DNA of 56,388 nucleotides from 2-01-FULL-49-22 sp040879175 (GCA_040879175.1 JBBDKW010000018.1:1-56388), one strand, 5' to 3'. Positions 1 through 6,311 are shown, counted from the stretch's first letter. Translations and numbers: made by a program. Notes: a model not told the origin generated them from the letters alone.

Positions 1-153
1 TGGATGGTCTTTTGATCTTTCTGTTCTGTAGTAGTAGTTGCCGAGTGTTACATCTAGGCTGGCGTGAGCCACGTGTTTTGCGATGAAAGGTTCGCACAAG
101 ATGTGTCCATCCTTGATCGCCTGCCGGATTTCGGTGTTACTATAAACCCCCAC
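1..153 (-). CDS. dcd: dCTP deaminase, N-terminal part (runs off window)
   Basis: Only the first 51 codons are inside the window; the rest lies beyond the left edge. The peptide contains AIKDGHILCEPF followed by ASLDVTLGNYY, which fits the N-terminus of dCTP deaminase, the enzyme that converts dCTP to dUTP for dTMP synthesis; some relatives also hydrolyse dUTP. The catalytic Glu and trimer core cannot be seen. Two in-frame GTG codons (first base at 165 or 153) could start it. I prefer 153, because AAGGAG then lies 11 bases upstream, while it would abut the other GTG. It has its own promoter in the gap after rplA, so it is probably not simply read through from the ribosomal genes. A dUTPase-like relative is the main alternative. 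Confidence 0.72.
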   Translation of the reverse strand, partial: MGVYSNTEIRQAIKDGHILCEPFIAKHVAHASLDVTLGNYYYRTERSKDHP

Positions 154-177
154 GAGCGTTTTCACTCCTTTTATAAC

Positions 178-206
178 ATTTTAAAGCTGTTGTAAACTTG
201 TCGCAA
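178..206 (-). promoter_or_regulatory. Promoter for dcd
   Basis: On the minus strand TTGCGA (201-206) and TAAAAT (178-183) are separated by 17 bases. Transcription would start near 170, leaving a short leader that carries the AAGGAG ribosome site of dcd. The -35 box overlaps the last codons and stop of rplA. Confidence 0.5.
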
Positions 207-207
207 A

Positions 208-1167
208 TTAGATTTCGGTTTTGACACTCGGCCCCATTGTACTTGCGATGTACGCCGACTTGACATACGTACCCTTAACGCTTGCCGGCTTCGCCGAACG
301 TACGCTGGTGGCAATTGTTTGGGCGTTCTCAAGCAGTTTCTGCGGGCCAAAGCTCACTTTGCCGATTCCAAGATGAATTATCCCGCTCTGATCGACACGA
401 TATTCGACTCGGCCGGCCCTTGCTTCTTTTACAGCCTTGCCAGTATCGGTTGTGACTGTGCCGCTTTTAGGGTTGGGCATTAGCCCTTTTGGACCTAGTA
501 AACGGGCATATTTGCCAAGTTTAGACATAAGAGCGGGAGTAGAAATCAGAATATCGAAATCTACCCTTTCCTTATCGAGTGCTGTTAAGATTTCTTCGTT
601 GCCGGCAATATCGGCGCCGGCCTTTTTAGCCTTATCAATATCATCACCTTCAGCAAAAACGGCAATTCTAACTGCCTTGCCGGTGCCGTGCGGCATAACC
701 ACCGTATCTCGGACATTCTGATCAGATTGCTTTGGGTCTACCGCCAGGTTTATATGCATCTCCACTGTGGCGTCGAACTTGGAAGTAGAGGTCTTGGCCG
801 CCAGATCTACGGCTTCGGCTAAATTATAGACTTTGGACTTATCAATTTGTTTGATGGCTTCCCGATATTTCTTACCAGCGCGTTCGTCGTGGCTGCGCGG
901 TGATTTTTGCTCGATTTTCGGCTTCTCCGCTTTGGCGTCTTTTGCCGGTTGCTCTTTCTTTCGTTCTTGCTTAGCAACTTTCTCGTCAGCCACCTTCACG
1001 GCTTTGGCGCTGCGCTTCCCGGCTTTTGCGACCACAGCCTCTTCTTGCTGCGATTTTTTCCCAGTAGTGAGCTTTCGCGTGGCTTTGCCGGTATCCGCCT
1101 CAGCGGATAGTCGCGAAAGTCTACTACTGGGTTTCGCAATCTTATCTGTTTCTTTAGCGTCAGTCAT
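208..1167 (-). CDS. rplA: Ribosomal protein uL1 with long basic N-terminal extension
   Basis: L1 forms the mobile stalk of the large subunit that binds 23S rRNA and guides the deacylated tRNA out of the E site. Residues from about 97 to 319 are a complete L1, with the signature LGPKGLMPNPKSGTV and the ending GPSVKTEI. The usual bacterial length is near 230 residues, so about 95 residues are extra. This extension is Lys/Ala/Glu-rich and probably disordered. Codons 13-36 of it are encoded by a palindromic DNA element (1060-1131) that has a second copy at 7192-7273. The gene follows rplK after 3 bases. rplJ and rplL, the usual next genes, are absent here; dcd follows instead. Confidence 0.97.
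   Translation of the reverse strand: MTDAKETDKIAKPSSRLSRLSAEADTGKATRKLTTGKKSQQEEAVVAKAGKRSAKAVKVADEKVAKQERKKEQPAKDAKAEKPKIEQKSPRSHDERAGKKYREAIKQIDKSKVYNLAEAVDLAAKTSTSKFDATVEMHINLAVDPKQSDQNVRDTVVMPHGTGKAVRIAVFAEGDDIDKAKKAGADIAGNEEILTALDKERVDFDILISTPALMSKLGKYARLLGPKGLMPNPKSGTVTTDTGKAVKEARAGRVEYRVDQSGIIHLGIGKVSFGPQKLLENAQTIATSVRSAKPASVKGTYVKSAYIASTMGPSVKTEI
1060..1131. repeat. Palindromic element inside rplA, copy 1
   Basis: The left arm is CCCAGTAGTGAGCTTTCGCG (1060-1079). The right arm (1112-1131) reads, as reverse complement, CCCAGTAGTAGACTTTCGCG, so the 20-base arms pair with two mismatches. Between them lies an inner hairpin TATCCGC-CTCA-GCGGATA (1092-1109). The element is 72 bases long, exactly 24 codons, and is read in frame as part of the L1 extension. 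The left arm is identical to that of the copy at 7192-7273, and the inner hairpin is nearly identical. Confidence 0.85.
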
Positions 1168-1170
1168 TTC

Positions 1171-1596
1171 TTACTCAACCTCCACACCCATGCTACGGGC
1201 AGTACCGGCTACCATTTTCTTGATTGATTCAACATCATCGGTATTCATATCTGCCGCTTTGGCTTCGGCAATCTCTTGAAGTTGCGATTTAGAAAGCTTT
1301 TTTTCCAGTTTAGCCTTATTGGGCTCTCCAGAGCCCTTATCGACCTTCAAAGCCGATAGAATCAATTCGTCAGTAGGTGTGCCGACTACTCGCCATATCA
1401 TTGTTCTATCATCGAAAATAGTTACGTGGACAGTCAGCATTTGGCCCATACGGTCTTTCGTCTGCTCGTTAAACGGATTTACAAAGTCCATCATATTTAC
1501 ACCGTATTGACCGAGTGTACTACCAACCGGCGGGCCGGCGCTGGCTTGGCCGCCACGTATCTTCAGCTTCAAATTAGCCTTAACTTCTTTAGCCAT
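1171..1596 (-). CDS. rplK: Ribosomal protein uL11
   Basis: L11 binds the GTPase-associated region of 23S rRNA at the base of the L12 stalk and helps translation factors act on the ribosome. The 141-residue length is the family norm. The N-terminal domain carries GPPVGSTLGQYGVN, matching the conserved Gly-Pro/Gly-rich loop of the thiostrepton-site face, and the C-terminal RNA-binding domain ends GTARSMGVEVE. It lies between a small unknown gene (4 bases upstream) and rplA (3 bases downstream), so it is co-transcribed with both. Confidence 0.97.
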   Translation of the reverse strand: MAKEVKANLKLKIRGGQASAGPPVGSTLGQYGVNMMDFVNPFNEQTKDRMGQMLTVHVTIFDDRTMIWRVVGTPTDELILSALKVDKGSGEPNKAKLEKKLSKSQLQEIAEAKAADMNTDDVESIKKMVAGTARSMGVEVE

Positions 1597-1600
1597 AATC

Positions 1601-1822
1601 TTATCCGTTGCTTTCCAAGGTTCTTGTGCTCATATCTATAGTTGCGTCGCTGCACGATATTGAAATTCTGTTTAGCTCTTGGATTCGAAGAGCTACTTCG
1701 TTACGAATCAGTCCCAGCAATTCCTTATCGTCTTTAGCCTTAGCATCGGCGACTAATCCGTAGAGTTCGCTTGTCGGTAACTTGCTTAATTGCGCGTCAA
1801 AATACTGTCTTTGCTGTTCCAT
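1601..1822 (-). CDS. Small unknown protein between nusG and rplK
   Basis: I do not recognise this 73-residue product. It is a charged helical peptide beginning MEQQRQYFDAQLSKL, with a run ELLGLIRNEVALRIQELNR that could form an amphipathic helix, and a Ser/Thr-rich tail. No Cys motif, signal peptide or membrane segment is visible. A longer in-frame start would overlap nusG, but the ATG at 1822 lies one base after the nusG stop, with GAGAG just upstream, so translational coupling is likely. Its place between two translation or transcription genes suggests a role there, but this is context only. Confidence 0.6.
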   Translation of the reverse strand: MEQQRQYFDAQLSKLPTSELYGLVADAKAKDDKELLGLIRNEVALRIQELNRISISCSDATIDMSTRTLESNG

Positions 1823-1823
1823 T

Positions 1824-2366
1824 TTATACTCTCTTAACCTGCAGGCCGTCCAGCTCAACGGGCGTTTCGCGGCCGAACATATTGACCAAGACTTTTAACT
1901 TACCCTTTTGGGCATCAATCTCGTTAATTGCACCGTCAAACCCCTTAAACGGCCCGTCAATGATGTTAACCACCTCGCCTACCCTGTAATCAAACCTGTG
2001 CTTCGGTTCTTCACGGCCCATTCGCTTCATTATTTTGTTAATCTCGTCTTCGCTCAATGGAGTTGGCTCTGAGCCTGTCCCGACAAATCCGGTTACATTA
2101 GGCGTATTGCGCACGATATACCAGGCATCTTCACTCATTTTCATCTCCACCAACACATAGCCTTGGAAAATCCGCTTTTCGACAACCTTCCTTTTACCAT
2201 TTTTAATCTCTATCATCTTCTCCTTAGGCACCAGGACTTGGAAAATTTTGTCGGCCATATCAAGCGACTCCGCCCTTTGTCGGATACTTTCGGCTACCTT
2301 CTCTTCGTATCCGGAGTAGGTATGAATCGCGTACCAATGTTTGGTCGAATCGTATCTTTTCCTCAT
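1824..2366 (-). CDS. nusG: Transcription elongation and antitermination factor NusG
   Basis: NusG binds the clamp of RNA polymerase and links it to Rho or to the leading ribosome through S10. The 180-residue protein has the N-terminal NGN domain (start KHWYAIHTYSGYEEKVAESI, about residues 10-115) with the conserved FQGYVLVEM and a C-terminal KOW domain (VGEVVNIIDGPFKGFDGAI, about 126-145). The ATG overlaps the TGA stop of secE by four bases (ATGA), the usual secE-nusG coupling. Confidence 0.97.
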   Translation of the reverse strand: MRKRYDSTKHWYAIHTYSGYEEKVAESIRQRAESLDMADKIFQVLVPKEKMIEIKNGKRKVVEKRIFQGYVLVEMKMSEDAWYIVRNTPNVTGFVGTGSEPTPLSEDEINKIMKRMGREEPKHRFDYRVGEVVNIIDGPFKGFDGAINEIDAQKGKLKVLVNMFGRETPVELDGLQVKRV

Positions 2367-2773
2367 CTTAGAACAAACCTCTTAAACAATTGATCAAGCC
2401 CAAGATCGACAACCGCCACAAGTGCGCCAAAGACGACGGCAAAAATGAAGACCGCCACTGTTAGCCGCCACGTTTCGCGCCTGCTCGGCCAGGTGACTAA
2501 CCTGAGCTCTCGCCAGGAGTTGACAAAATAACGCGGTACGAGCCAGCTCAGCACCTTGAGAAGCAATCGCCCCAAGGGCGTTAGAGGTCGAATAAGCGGC
2601 TTTAAGGCACGCCAAACTGCGGAAAGCGGCTTAGAGACTATGGCAGCCCGGAGGCGGAAGCGCCTTTTGGGTTTTGCCTCGACGCTACTGGCTCCGCTTT
2701 CCATTTTCTCGCGGACTGTTGGGGCAGCCTTCCGGATACGTGGTTTCCTTCTGCGTGGCGCACCGTTAACCAT
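2363..2773 (-). CDS. secE: Protein translocase subunit SecE, extended
   Basis: SecE is the small membrane subunit that clamps SecY in the Sec translocon. The recognisable core is at the C-terminus: NSWRELRLVTWPSRRETWRL, an amphipathic cytoplasmic helix with the conserved W-P, followed by one membrane segment at about residues 104-128. Some 75 basic residues precede it, compared with about 60 residues in total for many single-span SecE proteins. It is the first gene of the secE-nusG-rplK-rplA unit. No clear leaderless-type -10 is seen at this start; GAGG lies 12 bases upstream of the ATG. Confidence 0.92.
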   Translation of the reverse strand: MVNGAPRRRKPRIRKAAPTVREKMESGASSVEAKPKRRFRLRAAIVSKPLSAVWRALKPLIRPLTPLGRLLLKVLSWLVPRYFVNSWRELRLVTWPSRRETWRLTVAVFIFAVVFGALVAVVDLGLDQLFKRFVLR

Positions 2774-2798
2774 CTACAATTCGCCTCACTATCTAAAA

Positions 2799-2818
2799 GC
2801 CTACTCTTAAGAGTAGGC
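2799..2818 (-). terminator. Hairpin terminator after the YgjP-like gene
   Basis: A perfect palindrome, GCCTACTC-TTAA-GAGTAGGC, is followed on the minus strand by TTTT. It separates the metallopeptidase gene from secE. Confidence 0.6.
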
Positions 2819-2862
2819 CAACGCTGTCAAGTCTAGCAGACTCTCTTCTGTTTATCAAGGGT

Positions 2863-3570
2863 CTAATAAGGCTCAATTCGCGGTTTATGAGTTTTTATTT
2901 GCTTTTTTAAATCAACTAAATTCGGTAGCCTTTCCTCCATAAAAGACCAGAAGTTACGGCTGTGGTTATGAAAGACAGTGTGCGCCAGCTCGTGCAGAAC
3001 TACATAGTCGATTAACTGCCAAGGCAGCTGGATAAGAAAATAACTTAAGGTAATCTCTTTTTTTCTAGAACAACTACCCCACCTAGAGGTCAATTTGCGT
3101 ATTTTGAGGCCGCTGTACGGCAGGTTATATCTACGGCTAACAGCCTCAACTCTTCGTGGTAAGAGTAGCTCAGTCTGCTGCCTGAGCGCTTTTTCACAAG
3201 CTTGTACCACCTTCTTTTGAACCGCCGGATTCATAGGCTCCAGCGCTGTCTTAACCATAATCTTCGATGAGCTTAGTCTCGTTTCAACCAATCCGTTAGC
3301 AGGCGGTTCATTGATGTAGGTCAGTCGGTGTGACTTGCCTATACGACCGCCGTCAGTCAGCTGTTTAGGTGAATGGGCTAGGAGTTGTTTCTGTATCCAG
3401 TACTGATGCCGTTTAACAAAAAGCACGCCGGCTTCGTAGGGAGTCCAAGGCGGCATACCGACGCGTACTTGGCCGGCAGCATTGATGCTTAGTCTGATGT
3501 TTCGGCTACCTCGCCGCTTTATTAGAATAACTTCTCCGATTTGCGGAACGATAAGATATCGATGAGTCAC
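2863..3570 (-). CDS. YgjP-like zinc metallopeptidase (M48/SprT-like, DUF45)
   Basis: This 235-residue protein carries HELAH at residues 193-197 followed by HNHSRNFW, the zincin HExxH helix and downstream His that typify the YgjP/DUF45 group. The upstream WGSCSRKKEITLSYFLIQLP is also typical of that family. The substrate is unknown. It has no signal peptide, so it probably acts in the cytoplasm. The start is GTG at 3570, one base after the TAG of the P-loop gene, so the two are coupled. A hairpin terminator follows. Confidence 0.85.
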   Translation of the reverse strand: MTHRYLIVPQIGEVILIKRRGSRNIRLSINAAGQVRVGMPPWTPYEAGVLFVKRHQYWIQKQLLAHSPKQLTDGGRIGKSHRLTYINEPPANGLVETRLSSSKIMVKTALEPMNPAVQKKVVQACEKALRQQTELLLPRRVEAVSRRYNLPYSGLKIRKLTSRWGSCSRKKEITLSYFLIQLPWQLIDYVVLHELAHTVFHNHSRNFWSFMEERLPNLVDLKKQIKTHKPRIEPY

Positions 3571-3571
3571 T

Positions 3572-4234
3572 CTAATGGATACTTATATCGCGGCGGCTAT
3601 AATCTACCCGGCCGGCTTGCGGGTTGGGAACCAGATTAATAAGTTCGGGTTTGGCCACGTGGCTTTGAACGCTACCGGCGTTGACTAACCCCAGCTGATA
3701 CAGCCGGTTTAGAATTGCGTTCTTTTGGGTTACAAAAGTGTGCTTTCCGCTGATTACCAGGAAATCCTCATCGGGCTGCGGGTTTTGCATCAAACTGATC
3801 TGGTGGTCAAAAGAAGCTTTTGTCTGCTCTTCAGAATAACGATCATCTTGGGTTCGCCTATCGAGCCGCTGGGTTCGTGTAAAGGCGTTCTCAGCGTCAG
3901 TCTGCAGCCAAACAAGCAAGTATGCCGCGTGGTGCCGGCGAGCCATCTCGCGTAGTTTACGCCGCTGCCCGATACGCAAGGCGTTGGTATCGTAGGCTAC
4001 GCTGACGCCAGATCTTAGAAATTCTTCGGCCATGTAATTCATTAGGTGGGTCACAATGACATTTTCTTGGGCGTCGTAGCGCGGCCGCCTAAATAACTCA
4101 TGCCTGATTCGATCGGCGCTTACCCTAGCTATCCCGATTTCGCCTTCCAGATTGCGGGCTACATAGCTCTTACCTGAGCCAGGATAGCCATAAAAACAAA
4201 TAAGCGTCGGTTTACTAAGAGAAATTTTAGCCAT
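3572..4234 (-). CDS. P-loop kinase-like ATPase (AAA_33/zeta-like)
   Basis: The 220-residue protein has a Walker A motif GYPGSGKS (residues 16-23) and then RVSADRIRHELF, where the Asp-Arg pattern fits small-molecule kinases of the AAA_33, polynucleotide-kinase or zeta-toxin type. The middle RRTQDDRYSEEQ resembles a lid region. The substrate cannot be told from the sequence. It is followed after one base by the metallopeptidase gene. The ATG lies 8 bases below a TAGTAT -10 hexamer with no Shine-Dalgarno site, so its mRNA is probably leaderless. No antitoxin-like neighbour is present, so a toxin role is unlikely. Confidence 0.75.
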   Translation of the reverse strand: MAKISLSKPTLICFYGYPGSGKSYVARNLEGEIGIARVSADRIRHELFRRPRYDAQENVIVTHLMNYMAEEFLRSGVSVAYDTNALRIGQRRKLREMARRHHAAYLLVWLQTDAENAFTRTQRLDRRTQDDRYSEEQTKASFDHQISLMQNPQPDEDFLVISGKHTFVTQKNAILNRLYQLGLVNAGSVQSHVAKPELINLVPNPQAGRVDYSRRDISIH

Positions 4235-4242
4235 TGATTAAG

Positions 4243-4251
4243 ATACTAACA
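4243..4251 (-). promoter_or_regulatory. Extended -10 promoter of the P-loop gene, leaderless type
   Basis: TGT-TAGTAT (extended -10) ends 8 bases before the ATG at 4234, placing the predicted transcription start at or within a base or two of the start codon. No Shine-Dalgarno sequence could fit. Confidence 0.5.
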
Positions 4252-4296
4252 CCTCTGAGCCCTATCTTAAAGTGTCATAGTTTTTTTAAGGGGACG

Positions 4297-4371
4297 TGGA
4301 GCCGACGACGAGGATTGAACTCGTGACCCCCTCCTTACCATGGAGGTGCTCTACCACTGAGCTACGTCGGC
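4297..4371 (-). tRNA. tRNA-Thr (GGT), CCA encoded
   Basis: The acceptor stem GCCGACG pairs with CGTCGGC; the anticodon stem CCTCC/GGAGG closes the loop ATGGTAA with anticodon GGT. The T arm contains GTTCAATCC. The discriminator T and CCA are encoded. It reads ACC and ACT codons. Confidence 0.95.
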
Positions 4372-4395
4372 CTGGATACTTATTTTACTGAACTG

Positions 4396-4424
4396 TTAAC
4401 TGGAAGCTCCTTATCTGTTACAAT
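4396..4424 (+). promoter_or_regulatory. Promoter of the small ORF and rpmG
   Basis: TTAACT (4396-4401) and TACAAT (4419-4424) are 17 bases apart; TGT before TACAAT also makes an extended -10. The -10 ends 7 bases before the ATG of the 37-codon ORF at 4432, so that ORF would be translated from the very 5' end while rpmG would have a leader of about 90 bases. Confidence 0.55.
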
Positions 4425-4431
4425 TATAGCA

Positions 4432-4545
4432 ATGAAAAGGCTATATAGGTCTGAAAAAGACCGGCTGATTGCGGATATTATCCTGTCGTTCATAATGCCT
4501 ACAGAAAGCGAGGTTAGAGGTGGCCAAAAAAAACGACAAGCGTAA
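4432..4545 (+). CDS. Candidate 37-residue leader protein, PspC-like N-terminus
   Basis: The ATG lies 7 bases below the -10 box, at the expected transcription start, so translation would be leaderless. The first 14 residues, MKRLYRSEKDRLIA, resemble the start of PspC-domain membrane proteins (K-x-LYRS-x-x-D-x-x-IAG), but the glycine-rich part that should follow is missing. The peptide continues into a short hydrophobic run and a basic tail, and its TAA lies 26 bases inside rpmG in another frame. It may be a remnant of a pspC gene, a real small protein, or a leader peptide coupling translation to rpmG. I cannot separate these. Confidence 0.4.
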   Translation: MKRLYRSEKDRLIADIILSFIMPTESEVRGGQKKRQA

Positions 4546-4723
4546 GATAGTCGGCTTGGTCTGCGAAGCCTGCAGACAGCGGCATTACTACTCGACTAAG
4601 AACACGATGAACACACCTGATAAGGTTGAGCTCAAAAAGTACTGCCCTGTCAAGCGAGTCTATGCCAAGCAGGTTGAGACTAAAAAGAACTTGGGACGTA
4701 ACGTCGTCATCCCTCGCCGCTAA
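4520..4723 (+). CDS. rpmG: Ribosomal protein bL33
   Basis: L33 sits near the E site of the large subunit. The 67-residue product has the family pattern GLVCEAC, then YYSTKNTMNTPDKVELKKYCP. In zinc-binding L33 a second CxxC pair follows YCP; here it reads YCPVK, so three of the four Cys remain and zinc binding is doubtful. The start is GTG at 4520, preceded by GAGGTTAGAG. It lies apart from secE-nusG on the opposite strand, followed by a strong terminator and tRNA-Trp. Confidence 0.93.
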   Translation: MAKKNDKRKIVGLVCEACRQRHYYSTKNTMNTPDKVELKKYCPVKRVYAKQVETKKNLGRNVVIPRR

Positions 4724-4775
4724 CTATCTCTACAAATCAGTTCTGAAGAGTGATACAATACCCCTGTTCTATAAC

Positions 4776-4808
4776 AAAAACGCAACATCTGCAGCGAGTT
4801 GCGTTTTT
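4776..4808 (+). terminator. Rho-independent terminator after rpmG
   Basis: AAAAACGCAAC (4776-4786) pairs with GTTGCGTTTTT (4798-4808). The A and T tracts at the two ends mean it could work in both directions, but only rpmG leads into it. Confidence 0.75.
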
Positions 4809-4836
4809 GAGAGGAAGAAGCGACCTGAGGCTGAAA

Positions 4837-4859
4837 GTAAGTTAATAGCATTAACTTAC
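4837..4859. repeat. Perfect 10-bp inverted repeat upstream of tRNA-Trp
   Basis: GTAAGTTAAT and ATTAACTTAC are separated by AGC. It lies about 26 bases before tRNA-Trp and after the rpmG terminator. It could be an operator or a structured 5' leader of the tRNA transcript; neither can be shown here. Confidence 0.5.
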
Positions 4860-4885
4860 GGAAGCCGGCACGTCGACTCTGACGT

Positions 4886-4962
4886 AGGAGTGTAGCTCAG
4901 GTGGCTAGAGCGTCGGTCTCCAAAACCGAAGGTCGGGGGTTCAAGTCCCTCCACTCCTGCCA
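4886..4962 (+). tRNA. tRNA-Trp (CCA anticodon), 3' CCA encoded
   Basis: Acceptor AGGAGTG/CACTCCT with discriminator G and encoded CCA. The anticodon stem TCGGT/ACCGA closes CTCCAAA, anticodon CCA, which reads TGG. The lack of a second Trp tRNA and the use of TGA as stop nearby agree with the standard code. Confidence 0.95.
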
Positions 4963-4970
4963 CGATCTAG

Positions 4971-6011
4971 TTATTTTCCGAAGATTTCTAAAGCTTTTTT
5001 GACCTTTTCTAGTGCCTGGCTGATGTTGTCGGCCTTGAATTTTGCGCCGGCAGCCGCCTTGTGCCCCCCGCCGCCGAGTTTATAAGCGATTTTTGATACA
5101 TCCTTAATCTTACTCGCCGATCTTAATGAAACTCCATAAACTCCCACGCCACTGGCTATGTCTGTATAGACAATAAATCCCCAAAAATTATCCTCAAAAT
5201 TTTTCAGGAACTGTTGTGTAAACAGCTCGCAGGCCAGTTTAAAAGAATCAGGCGATTTAGCCGTTGCTAACCAATCCTTAGCCAGTTCGTCATCTATGAA
5301 ACTATACGTATAACCCCGTCCGCTGTCTGTAACATTACTTATTAAATTATTCAGGACCTTTAGTTGAGCGGCGTCGTAACGTTCCATACTTGTCTCAAGC
5401 TCTTCAATGCTAGCCCCGGCATCGAGCAAATCGCTAACGATTCTGTAGGTTTCGCGGTGGACGGGATTATCGAATTTATGCCTATCGGTATCACTGATAA
5501 TTCCTAGTAGCGTGGTCTGGGCATATCCGGCTGGTTTTTTGAGGTTTAGTTTTTCAAATAAGAGTTCATAAACTTCTTGAGCCGTTGCTGGTCGCCGGCT
5601 ATTGATATATATGTCAGATTCGTCTTTACCATACTCTTCGTGGTGGTCAATTATCACAAATTTGGTTTTGGCGTTGTTAATAAGCCCTCGCAGTTCAACG
5701 CCGCTGTGTCTCGAACAGCGCTCAAGGTTTGGTGCGTCTAGTATTATAAACAATTCGGGCTTAAGCTTCTCGGCTGCCTCAAGAACCGGCTGGAACTCGA
5801 TTTCACTGAAACTCTCCAAAAATTCTATGTTTCGTGCCGGCTTTTCCTCTAAAACTAGGCTTATTTTTTTGTCTGGGAAATTCGATCTCAGGGTCGTTCC
5901 TAATAATAGAACCGAGCAAACAGCATCTGGGTCCGGTGAAATATGCGACGTAATTAAAATCTTCTGCGCTGAATTCAATAACTCGCTAAATCTCTTGGAC
6001 TTTCCATCCAT
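4971..6011 (-). CDS. DHH-family phosphoesterase, NrnA-like (nanoRNase/pAp phosphatase)
   Basis: NrnA-type enzymes degrade short RNAs and 3'-phosphoadenosine 5'-phosphate with manganese. The 346-residue protein has motif I as HISPDPDA (residues 23-30; the usual form is HxxPDGDA, so Gly is Pro here), a second Asp in FIILDAPN, the DHH motif in FVIIDHHEEYG, the ISDTDRHKF segment, and the C-terminal DHHA1 signature GGGGHKAAAG. Metal ligands therefore look complete. It stands alone, and its ATG lies 8 bases below an extended -10, so it is probably leaderless. Related DHH enzymes acting on cyclic dinucleotides cannot be excluded, but no PAS or GGDEF part is present. Confidence 0.85.
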   Translation of the reverse strand: MDGKSKRFSELLNSAQKILITSHISPDPDAVCSVLLLGTTLRSNFPDKKISLVLEEKPARNIEFLESFSEIEFQPVLEAAEKLKPELFIILDAPNLERCSRHSGVELRGLINNAKTKFVIIDHHEEYGKDESDIYINSRRPATAQEVYELLFEKLNLKKPAGYAQTTLLGIISDTDRHKFDNPVHRETYRIVSDLLDAGASIEELETSMERYDAAQLKVLNNLISNVTDSGRGYTYSFIDDELAKDWLATAKSPDSFKLACELFTQQFLKNFEDNFWGFIVYTDIASGVGVYGVSLRSASKIKDVSKIAYKLGGGGHKAAAGAKFKADNISQALEKVKKALEIFGK

Positions 6012-6019
6012 TTGTGTTC

Positions 6020-6028
6020 ACTATATCA
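6020..6028 (-). promoter_or_regulatory. Extended -10 promoter of the DHH gene, leaderless type
   Basis: TGA-TATAGT on the minus strand ends 8 bases before the ATG at 6011. It is divergent from the tRNA-Thr promoter at 6038-6066. Confidence 0.5.
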
Positions 6029-6037
6029 TACGGTCCA

Positions 6038-6066
6038 TTGAATCTTATCTGTTAATTTGATAAAAT
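6038..6066 (+). promoter_or_regulatory. Promoter of tRNA-Thr(TGT)
   Basis: TTGAAT (6038-6043), a 17-base spacer and TAAAAT (6061-6066), preceded by TGA. Transcription would begin near 6073, just ahead of the tRNA. Confidence 0.6.
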
Positions 6067-6076
6067 TACAGAGGTC

Positions 6077-6153
6077 GCCACCTTAGCTCAGCTGGCCAGA
6101 GCAACAGTTTTGTAAACTGTGGGTCGTCGGTTCGAATCCGACAGGTGGCTCCA
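6077..6153 (+). tRNA. tRNA-Thr (TGT), CCA encoded
   Basis: Acceptor GCCACCT/AGGTGGC with discriminator T and encoded CCA. Anticodon stem ACAGT/ACTGT closes TTTGTAA, anticodon TGT, reading ACA and ACG. The T arm contains GTCGGTTCGAATCCGAC. Confidence 0.95.
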
Positions 6154-6171
6154 GATTTTAGACACATTTGC

Positions 6172-6210
6172 GAGAATGTCTAAGTCGTGAGTTCGAGTTT
6201 AGTAGGTGTT
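6172..6210 (+). pseudogene. Possible decayed copy of the tRNA-Thr 3' half
   Basis: The segment GTCGTGAGTTCGAGTTTAGT, followed by AGGTG, lies 61 bases after the matching part of tRNA-Thr(TGT). Over 25 aligned bases 17 are identical, including GTCGT, the T-loop GTTCGA and the acceptor AGGTG. Most differences are C to T or G to A. It cannot fold as a tRNA. Confidence 0.4.
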
Positions 6211-6224
6211 AAAATTATATTTGA

Positions 6225-6311
6225 GCTAGGGTAGCGAAGTGGCCAAACGCATCTGACTGTAAATCAGACGGCCTTGCGCCTTCGGGGGTTCGAATCCCTC
6301 CCCTAGCACCA
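6225..6311 (+). tRNA. tRNA-Tyr (GTA), class II, CCA encoded
   Basis: Acceptor GCTAGGG/CCCTAGC with discriminator A and encoded CCA. The anticodon stem TCTGA/TCAGA closes CTGTAAA, anticodon GTA. A long variable arm (GGCCTTGCGCCTTC region) and a T arm GGGTTCGAATCCC complete an 87-base class II tRNA. Confidence 0.95.

Noticed and set aside
833..1279. Plus-strand frame of 148 codons opposite rplA and rplK
   Set aside because: It is antisense to two certain ribosomal genes, has no ribosome site and has low-complexity Ser/Phe/Ala composition.
3572..4234. P-loop protein as a zeta toxin of a toxin-antitoxin pair
   Set aside because: No small antitoxin gene is adjacent; the partner gene is a metallopeptidase, and the P-loop family is broad.
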